Notes: generated from the sequence alone by a model not told the origin. DNA of 64,000 nt from Rhizobium sp. (GCA_002796995.1 PEKW01000002.1:567990-631989), one strand, 5' to 3'; counted from the stretch's first letter, positions 45,932 to 54,169 are shown. Numbers and translations are program-made.

Positions 45932-47209
45932 AACGCCCATCTCCCTCCTTACCTTCCTCTGAAGACCAGCCAGCGCGCGCTCGACCATCCGTGTCAGCTC
46001 CTCGTAAACAACCATCGTGCCGTATGCACCCGAACCGGTGCGCACTCTCACAGGTATCTTGGTCCCATTCCTTCGGTGCAGTTTCTTGATTGTTGGCATC
46101 TCCAGCGCGCGTAGCTCCTGTTTGGCATCTTCGCGGATCTGAAGCCCTAAAACGCCGGCCTTCAAGAACCTCTCCCTTCTATATTCCTCGACCTTGCGTT
46201 TTATTGCCATCGAAGCTGGGTGAACGGCACTCGGACGGATGACCGCGAGTGTCGGTTTCATGAACTGGAAAAAGCTCTTTTGCAGGTGCGTGACCCTCAG
46301 TGTCTCCAGATCGCTGAATTTGTGAAGACCGATCTCGCGGCACCCTTCAGACCCGAGCGTCACCTCGATGCGGACCCGCTTCTTGTCCTCCGGCAGTTCG
46401 TCTTTTGTCCCGGCCGCCTTGTTCTGCTTGTCGAGAACCTTGTTCTGTACTCGCCAGAATGCTCTCGGATCGTCGCGCTCGCCTACGTAGTAGGTAGATC
46501 CGTATAGCACGATCCGATCCAGGCCTGGTGACATCCGGTCGCCGATGTCCAGGCTGTCGTCGCTTTCGTTTCGGCTGATGGTGTAGTCGGTTGACTTGAT
46601 GCTTCCCGGCGTGAACCGGGGCCACATCCTGTTGCTTCTCAGCACCCTGGTTGTTGGGAACAAGTGCCGGATCAAAACGCCATGCATCCGCGCTCTGGTT
46701 TCCTCGCTTGGCGATTTCGGATAGAAGTCGACGCTGATCTCGATCCCGACAATGCGGGGAGGAGTAGCCAAGCCATACTCGCTCTCAAGATCTTCAAGCA
46801 CTTTCCGGACCGACTCCAGATCGGGCTCCTGAACCCGAAGCTTGTATCGAGACGCCGTCCTGCCTTCGCCAAGATCTAGGGCCTCAGGGAATTCCTTGCG
46901 GCCCGTCTTCTTCTCGATTCGGTCGTTCAAGTGCCAATACTGCGTGCGCCGGGAGAGCTGGAACTCGATATCGATCCAGTCGACCAAAGCAGCGCACCGG
47001 TAAGCGCCGAGGTCGATCTGAGGGGTAAGCGTCGTCCGGTTCTTGAAGCGAGTCTGTGAGCGCCCGAGAGTCTCCTCGAGGTAGATGAGGGTTACGGGAT
47101 CCTTCTCGCCCTTCTCCCGATATAGAATGACTTCGTGCAGCAACTGTTGTCTTGCCCCGTTCAGACGCGCTTCGGCGAAGCCGTATGCTGATTCTTGGCT
47201 CCCGGCCAA
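45917..47209 (-). CDS. putative replication initiation factor (Rep_trans-like)
   Basis: 430 aa from a TTG with no clear ribosome site; no better in-frame start is seen, so the true start is uncertain. The segments ALVDWIDIEFQLS and GIEISVDFYPKS are strand patterns, and IVLYGSTYYVGERDDPRAFWRVQNKV...RVRIEVTL resembles the [T-x-Y-x-G-x-R ... F-x-R-V-Y-x-K ... R-x-E-x-x-L] core of rolling-circle Rep_trans (PF02486) proteins. The usual Y-D-K is changed to Q-N-K, so catalytic competence is doubtful. A candidate origin lies ~1 kb away (48190-48620). Could also act as a relaxase or regulator. Confidence 0.45.
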   Translation of the reverse strand: MAGSQESAYGFAEARLNGARQQLLHEVILYREKGEKDPVTLIYLEETLGRSQTRFKNRTTLTPQIDLGAYRCAALVDWIDIEFQLSRRTQYWHLNDRIEKKTGRKEFPEALDLGEGRTASRYKLRVQEPDLESVRKVLEDLESEYGLATPPRIVGIEISVDFYPKSPSEETRARMHGVLIRHLFPTTRVLRSNRMWPRFTPGSIKSTDYTISRNESDDSLDIGDRMSPGLDRIVLYGSTYYVGERDDPRAFWRVQNKVLDKQNKAAGTKDELPEDKKRVRIEVTLGSEGCREIGLHKFSDLETLRVTHLQKSFFQFMKPTLAVIRPSAVHPASMAIKRKVEEYRRERFLKAGVLGLQIREDAKQELRALEMPTIKKLHRRNGTKIPVRVRTGSGAYGTMVVYEELTRMVERALAGLQRKVRREMGVQDQC

Positions 47210-47359
47210 GGTAGTTCGTCACGGAGATGTGGAAAGCTATGGGTGGCGAGTAGTCCGCCTCCCAATGTGCTGTCGCCCATTCTAAATTTTTCTCCGACTT
47301 TTTGTGCGCTCCGATGGGTGGACCGCTATAACTCCCGACATGAGCAAGGAGAGATAGTA

Positions 47360-47458
47360 ATGGAAAGCAGCCGGACCTCGAAGACCACCTGCGCCACGTC
47401 GGCTACAATCTGCATTTCCTCAGGGAGCCAAGGTCTCCGGCATGGTGCCGGACCTTAG
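47360..47458 (+). CDS. possible 32-codon leader peptide
   Basis: ATG at 47360 preceded by AAGGAGATAGTA, the best ribosome site in this part of the island. It encodes 32 residues rich in S/T/C and overlaps the start of the next gene in another frame, so it may couple its translation. A possible TATAAC -10 lies at 47329. No homology known; could be a chance frame. Confidence 0.35.
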   Translation: MESSRTSKTTCATSATICISSGSQGLRHGAGP

Positions 47459-47786
47459 CCTTTGGAAGGAACCAGGAATGGAAATGGAAGTAGAAGTGCC
47501 CTCCGCACCGCCCGAACTCGACGAAAAGTTGTTGAAGGAAATGGAGATGATTGCGCTGGACTTTGAGGGGCGCCTTAAGCTCCATCAGCAGCTCTTCATC
47601 AACTTTCCGGAGCCCTATGAACATCTGACCATCGAACTCAGCACGAGGCAGATGCTCGAGGTGATCATCGAAGAGATGGAGGACAATGATGAACCCGACG
47701 CCGCCACCTATCGGATGTTGATGGAGAAGTTCTATCCTGATCCTCCGACCACTTGGGTGGATCATCAGGAGGTGACGCCGGCCTAG
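47442..47786 (+). CDS. small acidic hypothetical protein
   Basis: 114 aa from ATG 47442; ATG 47478 (GGAAGGA upstream) is equally plausible. Very acidic, helical (SAPPELDEKLLKEMEMIALDF, RQMLEVIIEEMEDNDEPD). No known motif. Acidic small proteins in mobile elements are sometimes DNA mimics or antirestriction proteins; nothing here proves that. It is the only gene on the plus strand between the Rep-like gene and the candidate origin. Confidence 0.55.
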   Translation: MVPDLSLWKEPGMEMEVEVPSAPPELDEKLLKEMEMIALDFEGRLKLHQQLFINFPEPYEHLTIELSTRQMLEVIIEEMEDNDEPDAATYRMLMEKFYPDPPTTWVDHQEVTPA

Positions 47787-48189
47787 CGAGCAGCACTTCA
47801 GGATATCTTCACGGGGAACGCAGAGCTGGCCGATCTCTCTCGGCCAGCTCTCTGAGGAGGTGCGGTCACGGTTCCCTTGTCCAAACAAACTGAAGCCTCG
47901 GCTCCAGGCCTCCTGTGGTTCTTAAACAGCGAGGTGCTGGGTAGGGCTATATACCGACAGACAAACTGCGATTGAAGCTGGAGGGGGCATTCGAAGAGCT
48001 GTAACAGTCGCGTCCGAAGTATCTTCTCGAACAGGCAACGGAAATGTTTTCGCCATTGGCGAGCAAGGCTTCCCGCGCACTGGCCACCAGTCGGAACTTG
48101 GCCGTCTCTAGTCCCTGGCGCGGGAGTAACGGTCGCGCCTGAAGAGGCTGTAGATCCAGATCCACCTGGCACCAGTCATGAAGCGGGAT

Positions 48190-48620
48190 CCCACCTTTAC
48201 GTCGAGTGAAAATCTCCAAAGTCGGCTGTTGTTGTCAAGAAGATGGAAAGGTCTGTCAAGGTTCGGCCGGGAATGCTTGGTTTTCTGGGGCCTCCCACCT
48301 TTACATCTCTCCTGACGAAGATAGGTATTTGCGCTCAATTCGGGCGTCAAACCTCTCTTCCTGTAAAGGTTCCTTGCGTTGAATGTAAAGGTTGAACAGT
48401 GTCTATCAGCTTCTGCTCGATATGCGCCTCGGCATGGGAGGATAGGATCGCCGCGCTCAGCCAGCACAGAAGGCATTCCCATCAGAACACAGGGGTTTTC
48501 CTAGGACGTCGAGTTTCAACACACGTCACGTACATATTAACGCTGCCTAAAAGCTGTGGATAACCTGCGTAAGTAATAACTTACTTTTGTATCATTTTCC
48601 ACTGCGACCGAATAGATAGA
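48190..48620. other. candidate replication origin (iteron-like sites, DnaA box, AT-rich palindrome)
   Basis: The stretch 47787-48644 carries no convincing gene. Four copies of ACCTTTAC/GTAAAGGT occur: 48191-48200 and 48295-48304 in one direction, 48362-48371 and 48384-48393 inverted. At 48555-48563 TGTGGATAA is a perfect DnaA box (TTATCCACA on the other strand). It is followed by the palindrome GTAAGT-aata-ACTTAC (48569-48584) and an AT-rich run. Together with the nearby Rep-like gene this resembles a plasmid origin. No function is shown by sequence alone. Confidence 0.4.
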
Positions 48621-48645
48621 TGTCCTCATCAATCGAGGACATCTA
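48617..48645. promoter_or_regulatory. perfect 11-bp inverted repeat over the start of the DUF2293 gene
   Basis: TAGATGTCCTC-7 nt-GAGGACATCTA; the last A is the first base of the ATG at 48645. It can be an operator or, in RNA, a hairpin hiding the ribosome site (no ordinary Shine-Dalgarno is seen except the GAGGA within the right arm). Confidence 0.6.
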
Positions 48646-48968
48646 TGCCAAGGTTCTCCATACGTACAATCAAGCGACATCTGCGCCATCATCACCCCAG
48701 CTGCCCGGACTTCGCTGTCGAATATTTTGCGAACGAGATCGCCAACAGAGATTGGGGACGAGCTCCTCTTGGCCAGGCCGTGGGCATCACGATGCAGACC
48801 TTTCTCCGGCACGAGATGACCGACTACGACACGCTCCTGCTATCCGGCATGGATCGCGACGAAGCGCGGCGACGTGTTCAGCCGAAGATTAACAAGATGC
48901 TTCAAAGCTGGAGAGGCATGCGGGCAGTGAAGGAACTGGAGGAGGCACCAATCAATGACAATGCTTGA
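48645..48968 (+). CDS. DUF2293-family protein
   Basis: 107 aa. FAVEYFANEIANRDWG, then VGITMQTFLRHEMTDYDTLLLSGMDRDEARRRVQPKINKMLQSWR matches the DUF2293 pattern (R-H-x-x-T-x-Y-D-x-L-L-x-x-G-x-x-R-x-x-A-R). Function of the family is unknown. GAGGA lies 6 bp upstream inside an inverted repeat. Its 3' end overlaps the next start, which is preceded by GGAGGAGG, so the three small genes here (48645-49738) form an operon. Confidence 0.75.
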   Translation: MPRFSIRTIKRHLRHHHPSCPDFAVEYFANEIANRDWGRAPLGQAVGITMQTFLRHEMTDYDTLLLSGMDRDEARRRVQPKINKMLQSWRGMRAVKELEEAPINDNA

Positions 48969-49368
48969 AGCAAGAATGACGTTGGTGAGACTGGTCTGGG
49001 ATCTGTTGAGCGAGCGGGGTCTCGAAACAAAAGAGTTCCTCGAACAGGCCGGCTCGTTCGAACCGTCCAGCCTGCAACGTTATCTCAAGGGATACGTGCG
49101 GCTACACCCAAACCAACTGGTCGACATCATCGAAATCCTTCAGCCCCACGAGGCGCTCGAACGGCATATGCTCGTGCTGTGTTTCGCGCAGTTCTACGGC
49201 GGGCATGTTGTCGAGTTGCTGGAGCGCAATCTTCGGCCCGAAGGGTGTGAATGCGAATGTTCCACGCAGGCACTCGATTCTGGATCAGATACGCCAAATC
49301 TGTCCCGCGTTCAGAACGCTATAAATGCAGTATCTGAACAAGCGCAGGAGCGACACGAGCATGACTGA
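48955..49368 (+). CDS. small helix-turn-helix-like protein (paralog 1)
   Basis: 137 aa; GGAGGAGG 8 bp upstream. Helical N-terminal ~85 residues with a Cro/C1-like rhythm (LLSERGLETKEFLEQAGSFEPSSLQRYLKGYVRLHPNQLVDIIEIL is split across helices), followed by L-x-x-x-x-Q-F-Y-x5-V-x-L-L-E-R. The C-terminal ~50 residues are polar and end in cysteine- and acid-rich sequence (CECECS). Similar to the next gene over most of its core. Likely a regulator of the element. Confidence 0.55.
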   Translation: MTMLEARMTLVRLVWDLLSERGLETKEFLEQAGSFEPSSLQRYLKGYVRLHPNQLVDIIEILQPHEALERHMLVLCFAQFYGGHVVELLERNLRPEGCECECSTQALDSGSDTPNLSRVQNAINAVSEQAQERHEHD

Positions 49369-49738
49369 TCGAAACGATCTGGTAGAATTTTTGAAGGCAC
49401 AGCTTGCCGCTATCGATCTCGAAGAAAAGAGTTACGGCTTTCTCGGAGGCCGGTTCCTCGAAATGGTCATCAGAGGCGAAGCAAAGCTCCCTCTGGATCG
49501 CGTCGAGGAGGTGGCGGATTTGCTCGGCTGCGACAGGCGCAAGCTCTTCCGGCTGTCGATGCGTCAGTTCTACGACGAGGACGCGATCAGTCTCTTTGAA
49601 CGCATGTTCTGGGTCTCCGACGAGGAGCAAAAATGGCTTGATGCGATCAGGTCAGCGGAAGACGGTCCTGTCGCGGAACCCAACGGGACGGCCAGGCGCC
49701 TCCTTCGGGCATTGGTGAAGCCTCAGGTCCCGGCATAG
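49361..49738 (+). CDS. small helix-turn-helix-like protein (paralog 2)
   Basis: 125 aa from ATG 49361, chosen for GGAG 10 bp upstream; it overlaps the previous stop by 8 bp. The core (FLEMVIRGEAKLPLDRVEE, then V-A-D-L-L ... RLSMRQFYDEDAISLFER) aligns with its upstream neighbour: both have a helix, a [KR]-L-x-x-[DN] turn, a second helix ending in L and the Q-F-Y-x4-[AV]-x-x-L-[FL]-E-R block. It resembles XRE-type regulators that set the threshold for element functions. DNA binding is inferred. Confidence 0.6.
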   Translation: MTDRNDLVEFLKAQLAAIDLEEKSYGFLGGRFLEMVIRGEAKLPLDRVEEVADLLGCDRRKLFRLSMRQFYDEDAISLFERMFWVSDEEQKWLDAIRSAEDGPVAEPNGTARRLLRALVKPQVPA

Positions 49739-49772
49739 CCTTGGCTTGGACGATGGTGGGGGAGAACCTGTG

Positions 49773-49800
49773 ACTAGGATCGTGGCCATTCCTTCCCCGG
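49773..49800 (+). repeat. degenerate repeat, copy 1
   Basis: CTAGGATCGTGGCCATTCC followed by TTCCCC; the most diverged at its 5' side. Consensus of the five copies: GATCCCTAGGATCGCTGCC then ATTCCCC. Confidence 0.5.
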
Positions 49801-49923
49801 CTATCCAATCTGACAAATCCTTCGGGGCCGTCGCACTTGGGTCGCGCTCTCGTCGAGAAGCGGCTGCCACTTGGAATTCGCTAAGGTTGCTCCAACGCGT
49901 ACACGCAGGAAGGGCGATGCGCC

Positions 49924-50019
49924 ATGGATTTTCTCGAAGCCCGCATGGTCACGGGCGTTATCGTCCTAGCAATGGCGCTGGCACTTCTCGTATACCAAGG
50001 GCTCCGCCGACGCCGGTAA
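49924..50019 (+). CDS. 31-aa single-span membrane protein A
   Basis: Starts M-D-F, has one hydrophobic helix (about residues 9-24: VTGVIVLAMALALLVY) and ends in R-R-R-R. GGAAGGG lies about 9 bp upstream. The same length and layout recur at 56544-56639: 15 of 31 residues are identical without gaps. Small membrane proteins of this type include type I toxins, phage proteins and regulators of membrane complexes; the role here is unknown. It sits between copies 1 and 2 of a short repeat family. Confidence 0.65.
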   Translation: MDFLEARMVTGVIVLAMALALLVYQGLRRRR

Positions 50020-50133
50020 ATTGGCAGGCAGACCGCGGCAGGGTCGGCAAATCTGCTGTTGACGGACTCCCAGGAGCCCATAACACGCTGGTGCATTAGC
50101 TGTTGCGAGGTACTTCTTGAGTTTGTAACGGCC

Positions 50134-50160
50134 GGTCGATCCCCCTTGCGGTCATTCCCC
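50134..50160 (+). repeat. degenerate repeat, copy 2
   Basis: GGTCGATCCCCCTTGCGGTC followed by ATTCCCC; shares GGTCGATCCC with copy 4 and ATTCCCC with copy 5. It lies 114 bp after small membrane gene A. The rest of 49739-50540 shows no further gene. Confidence 0.5.
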
Positions 50161-50251
50161 TGGACGCGTCAGAACTAACCGAGAGGGGGACTCGATCTCT
50201 TCGGTCGGCCAGAGGCGGTTCCGCTTGCAAAGCCCTGCGAGAAGGCCAGCG

Positions 50252-50280
50252 GCCGATCCCCAGGGTCGCTGTCTTTCCCA
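50252..50280 (+). repeat. degenerate repeat, copy 3
   Basis: GCCGATCCCCAGGGTCGCTG followed by TCTTTCCC, then a tail with GGCGTCGC-x4-GATGGCAA that recurs in shorter form (GCCGTCGATGGCAA) after copy 5. It lies 261 bp beyond the 3' end of the ABC-3C ATPase gene. Confidence 0.5.
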
Positions 50281-50540
50281 ACTTTGCGGCGTCGCTCTTG
50301 ATGGCAAATGGAATAGTCACTGTTCCAGTGAGCCAGCCATACTCGAATCCAGTCGGTCATGGTTGCGACAACCGCCACCACCCTGAAGCGGACATTCCCG
50401 TAGCTCGGAATACGGCACTTTCGCGCCAGGCGGTCACGTCACCAACCAGCCGAAGGTTCGGCGCCTGCTGTGGACGCCAACCGATGCAATTAGTAAATTG
50501 CGACCGCATTACTTGTCGTGGCTGTCTAGGCGCCGAAAGC

Positions 50541-52412
50541 TTATGAAGCCGATACAGGGAACAGCCCTCGCCTGCCGGCTCTCGAGAACACAATGGTGCG
50601 GGGCATGATTTCTTTGGGCGGCGTCTTGTTCTCGATGATGTAAATCTGGCAGAAACCCGAAACCGAAGTGAGATGCTTGTAAAAGCGCTCATCGAGCGAC
50701 GTCGCAGCAATCGCTCGCTCCTCGTCGGTCAGCGGCTCATCATCGTCGTTTAGCTCTTCGCGGTACGTGAGGAGCGGTGAGTCCAGTACCAAGAAACCGG
50801 GGTGAGGTAGCCTCTCGGTCTTGCAATAGATCGCGTAGGCGACCGAGAACGCGGAATGCAGCAGCGCCTTGACGCCCTTGCCGTTGCGGCCACGAGCCTT
50901 ACCATTAATGGCAATGTCGAAGGTCTTGTCATTCCATGTGACCGCCTCCAGCCCAGGATACCCCCAGTCTTCCAGCACCTTCTGAACAGTCTGGGCAAAC
51001 TTGTGTCCGGTCTGCCCGTCGATCCCTATCGTGAGCCCGGCCGCCTTCTGCTTGCCGTGCTTCATCGCCGAAATGGCCGCCCACTTTGCGTCGAGATCAT
51101 TGCGACGAACCGACAGGGCAATGACACGATCAATTTCCTCGAGAAGCGCAACGTCGCCAGTATAGTTTGTGCGTAGGTTCGCCTCTCTCGGCCTAAGGCG
51201 CTGGATCTCGTCGAAGTGCTTACGTGCTTCGGCACCGAGTGAACGGGCGCGGTTTTCGAGTCCTTCGGCTTCAGCCGTTAGGCTCGCTAGGGTGACTTCA
51301 AGATCGCTCATATCCCGGCGGATTTTGGCGATCTCCGCCCGTGCAGCTGTAAGCTGCAGGTCCACATCTCCCAGCGGGTGAGGCTTGTGTTGCTGACCCG
51401 GCAGGGCTCCGCAGAGCGGGCATGGATGGTCTTCAAACCGCAGCAGCAGGAAGCCACCCTCCTCAATCGCCTCGAGCCGGCGAATATCCGTCTCATAAGT
51501 GCTCTTGAGGTCGAGAAACCGCTGCTGCATTGCTCTCAACTGCGCGGCGTGGGCTTCAACCTCGCCTTCGGCGTTCAAAGCATCACGTCGCAGCACAGAC
51601 AGTTCGTCAATCTGATTTTGGGCGTCTGCCAAGTCCTCGCCAATTGTCTCGAGGTGCGATTGTAGGCGGTCTCGCTGTTCGATCAGTTCGGCCACCTCGC
51701 GGCTGCCTAATTCGCGGTCGAGGTCAGCGATCATCTCGTCGAGCAGCTCGAGCTTGCCCGTCTTACCCGCGTCGAGCGTCTTCTTGTCGGGGACCTTGGC
51801 GATGGCGGAATCGTCCCGGCCGGTCAGAAGGAACCTGAACGCGTTCTTGTTGAGAGTATCGCTGCTCTTGGGATTGATCTCGGTCGGCGTCTTGCCGCTG
51901 AGCATGCGGTCCTCAGTGACCAGCACGTAGGGCATGAAGAAGCGGAAGCTAAAGGTGTCGAGCTTGGCCGCCTGAGTCGAGGCGATCTTGATCGTCCCCA
52001 GACCTAGCTTGGCGAGCAGTAACTCGGATAAGCTACCATCTTTAGACTTGCCACCCTTGCCATGAACTGGATCGAGGACCCGGCTCTCCCGATCGCCGAG
52101 AACGCCATCCGGAGCAAGGCCGTCGAAGATCTCGATGTCGCCACCACGCAACGCACGTCTGAGGGTGACGCTGGTGCCGTCCGCAAACGAGATGCCGAGC
52201 AAGGCGGACTCGTACTTGTCGCCTTCGGGTGGCGTCTCAGGTGTTTCACCGCCGAACATGAAGTTGAGCGTCGCAACGGTATAGGTCTTGCCGGTATTGG
52301 AACCACCCCAAAGGACCGTCAGGTCGTTGTTGAACGCTATTCCTACTGTCGCCAAGCCGGACCCAGTGTAGATGAGGTGTTCGAGGCGCATCAATGGCGA
52401 TTGATCAGCCAT
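50541..52412 (-). CDS. ABC-three-component system ATPase (SMC/Rad50-like)
   Basis: 623 aa from ATG 52412, overlapping the middle-component gene by 8 bp. Walker A GGSNTGKT at 36-43 in the N-lobe; long coiled coil (~215-470) interrupted by a C-P-L-C pair at ~331-334, which looks like a zinc hook; C-terminal lobe with Walker B FLVLDSPLLTY and a signature-like region KGVKALLHSAFSVAY. This is the ATPase of ABC-3C conflict systems as classified by Krishnan, Burroughs, Iyer and Aravind (2020, from memory). It would sense unusual DNA ends or structures and switch on the effector. Last gene of the three-gene operon. Confidence 0.85.
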   Translation of the reverse strand: MADQSPLMRLEHLIYTGSGLATVGIAFNNDLTVLWGGSNTGKTYTVATLNFMFGGETPETPPEGDKYESALLGISFADGTSVTLRRALRGGDIEIFDGLAPDGVLGDRESRVLDPVHGKGGKSKDGSLSELLLAKLGLGTIKIASTQAAKLDTFSFRFFMPYVLVTEDRMLSGKTPTEINPKSSDTLNKNAFRFLLTGRDDSAIAKVPDKKTLDAGKTGKLELLDEMIADLDRELGSREVAELIEQRDRLQSHLETIGEDLADAQNQIDELSVLRRDALNAEGEVEAHAAQLRAMQQRFLDLKSTYETDIRRLEAIEEGGFLLLRFEDHPCPLCGALPGQQHKPHPLGDVDLQLTAARAEIAKIRRDMSDLEVTLASLTAEAEGLENRARSLGAEARKHFDEIQRLRPREANLRTNYTGDVALLEEIDRVIALSVRRNDLDAKWAAISAMKHGKQKAAGLTIGIDGQTGHKFAQTVQKVLEDWGYPGLEAVTWNDKTFDIAINGKARGRNGKGVKALLHSAFSVAYAIYCKTERLPHPGFLVLDSPLLTYREELNDDDEPLTDEERAIAATSLDERFYKHLTSVSGFCQIYIIENKTPPKEIMPRTIVFSRAGRRGLFPVSAS

Positions 52413-52896
52413 TTGGCAGCCCCACTTCGGTCTGGAATTCGAGGCTCCACCGATCAATCAGTTGCCGCATCGAGGCAAATGCGGCCGCGCCGTCCCCATG
52501 GACGCGGCGGGCAAGCCAGCTCGCGCGGTCTGAAAGGTCTCGATTGTAGTCCGAATTCAGGAGCCTCACAAAGGCCGGTGTGTCGTCGCCCGACACGAAG
52601 CTGATGCCGTCGGCGGCCTCAACAACCTCGATCAGGCTCACTCGCAAAAGCATGTGTAACGCTTCCTGTATTAGCGTGCGGCGAACTCGATATTCACCGA
52701 CACGCTCCGGCAGCGCTGGGTGAAGGCTACCGGGACCGCCCAGATCGGCAGTGTGGACGACGAAATAATCGAGCAGCGCCAGCGCCTCGAGATCGAGCTT
52801 TTCTGGATAGAACGCTTCAAGCAAGACGAGCAGACGAAGACCAGTCTCGACCGAACCATTGAAGACCGGCGTTGGGATAGGCCTTAGCGTTTCCAT
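52405..52896 (-). CDS. ABC-three-component system middle component (MC2-like)
   Basis: 163 aa. VFNGSVETGLRLLVLLEAFYP, LDLEALALLDYFVVHTADLGGPGSLHPALP and R-R-x-L-I-Q-E-A-L are hallmarks of the MC proteins, small winged-helix-like adaptors that join ATPase and effector. It overlaps both neighbours (13 bp and 8 bp), which implies a fixed complex. No catalytic residues expected. Confidence 0.85.
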   Translation of the reverse strand: METLRPIPTPVFNGSVETGLRLLVLLEAFYPEKLDLEALALLDYFVVHTADLGGPGSLHPALPERVGEYRVRRTLIQEALHMLLRVSLIEVVEAADGISFVSGDDTPAFVRLLNSDYNRDLSDRASWLARRVHGDGAAAFASMRQLIDRWSLEFQTEVGLPNG

Positions 52897-53888
52897 GGCA
52901 GTACCCCGTCATTGGCGAGATGGTGGCACGTACCCTGCTTGACTAGAATGCTGGCCCGATTGTGCCGACCGAAGATGCCCGAGACCGGAAGCGAGCCGGC
53001 CGCATTCATGACGTTCCGCACCTGCCCGAGGCCTGTTGTCTGGGAGTGCACATCGAAAACGCCGTAGAGGACCTCGTCGGTGAATTTTTCGATGTGCTGC
53101 GGATCGATGTTGTCGCGGAAGTGGCGGCGGAAAGCATCCGCTTCGAAGTACCGCCGCCGCTGCATGGTCAGATCAGGGCCATGGCTCGCGTGGCGAAGGA
53201 CGTCGGCCACATCTGCGAAAGGGCGGCCCTCGCTATCGGAATAAATGCCAATGAGTTGTTGAACGTAGCCCTCGTCGGCCGAGACATCGGTCGGAACGAC
53301 GCCCGACGGGGCTTCACCTGGATCGTCTCCAAACGCGTCGGCAAGAACAAGGTTGATATCGTCCATCGTGAGAATCTTCGGCAGGTCAATGCCGGCGATG
53401 TTCTGGAAGGAATAGGTTTCGATGACTGCGCGTAGCTTATCGGTGAGGACAACCGGCGGGCCCGTTCGGATGCGTCTGGCGCACCGTGCGTCCCATTCGT
53501 CAAGCATCTGCTGCTTGAACAAGCTCGGCCTGAAGAGTAGCTTTTCAGCTTTACGGTTGAAGCCCTTCGGGGCGACTAAGAAATAGGCCGCCGGTGGCGT
53601 GAACTCTCCTTCGGACGCGTGGAACAGGATCTTGGCGATTTCCTCATGCATCATGGCGTCGTTGACGCGCTTGCTGAGCATCTTGCACTGGTAGTTGTCC
53701 CAATCGCCGTCATGCCGGTTCAGAGTGCGAAACCCTACGGCATCGCGGCCTAGGTCATTTGCATTCCCGAAAAGATGATGGTCCGGGTATTTCTTAATCT
53801 GACGGGCGACCCAGCGATGGACAAAAACCTCAAGCTCTTTGTCCTCCATCGCCAGTATATTCCGGCTGTAAGAGAGATTGCTTTTCAC
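52884..53888 (-). CDS. ABC-three-component effector: Mrr-like nuclease with ABC-3C C-terminal domain
   Basis: 334 aa from GTG 53888; ATG 53849 and TTG 53909 are alternatives, and the longer start keeps the SRNILAMEDKELEVFVHRW helix usual in this family. N-terminal ~130 residues form a restriction-endonuclease fold: E20, D49 in GRDAVGF, and Q67-x-K69 in WDNYQCKML, the D...Q-x-K active site of Mrr-like enzymes. The C-terminal ~120 residues (RRRYFEADAFRRHFRDNI, QGTCHHLANDGVLPWKR) match the domain that docks effectors to the ABC-3C core. Predicted to cut DNA once released. First gene of the operon. Confidence 0.85.
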   Translation of the reverse strand: MKSNLSYSRNILAMEDKELEVFVHRWVARQIKKYPDHHLFGNANDLGRDAVGFRTLNRHDGDWDNYQCKMLSKRVNDAMMHEEIAKILFHASEGEFTPPAAYFLVAPKGFNRKAEKLLFRPSLFKQQMLDEWDARCARRIRTGPPVVLTDKLRAVIETYSFQNIAGIDLPKILTMDDINLVLADAFGDDPGEAPSGVVPTDVSADEGYVQQLIGIYSDSEGRPFADVADVLRHASHGPDLTMQRRRYFEADAFRRHFRDNIDPQHIEKFTDEVLYGVFDVHSQTTGLGQVRNVMNAAGSLPVSGIFGRHNRASILVKQGTCHHLANDGVLPWKR

Positions 53889-54018
53889 CGCCGGCCCCCC
53901 ACCGCTCAAGCATACTCTTCAACAGCCTGTCGCATTGCAAGTCAATGCTCTGATACTATCGGCACCCCTTGATCAACAATGACCATGTTGCTGGGCAGGG
54001 CGGGCGGCCGCTTGGGCT

Positions 54019-54059
54019 ACAAGCGGACCCTCGCGTCCATTGAGGGTATGTCCGCTTGT
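54019..54059. repeat. long imperfect hairpin
   Basis: Perfect 10-bp arms ACAAGCGGAC (54019-54028) and GTCCGCTTGT (54050-54059), with an inner CCTC/GAGG pair. It lies between the ABC-3C effector start and the next gene's stop. No T-run follows on either strand, so a transcript end is possible but not obvious. Could be an operator or a small mobile repeat. Confidence 0.45.
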
Positions 54060-54169
54060 TGTTACGAATGACCCGATTGCCGACTTTCCGCCATCAGCCT
54101 CCCTCTGCCATGCAACGCGCCCCGATTTCGCCTTTCACCGCGTGAGGGATGCTGAAACCGATCATTCCG

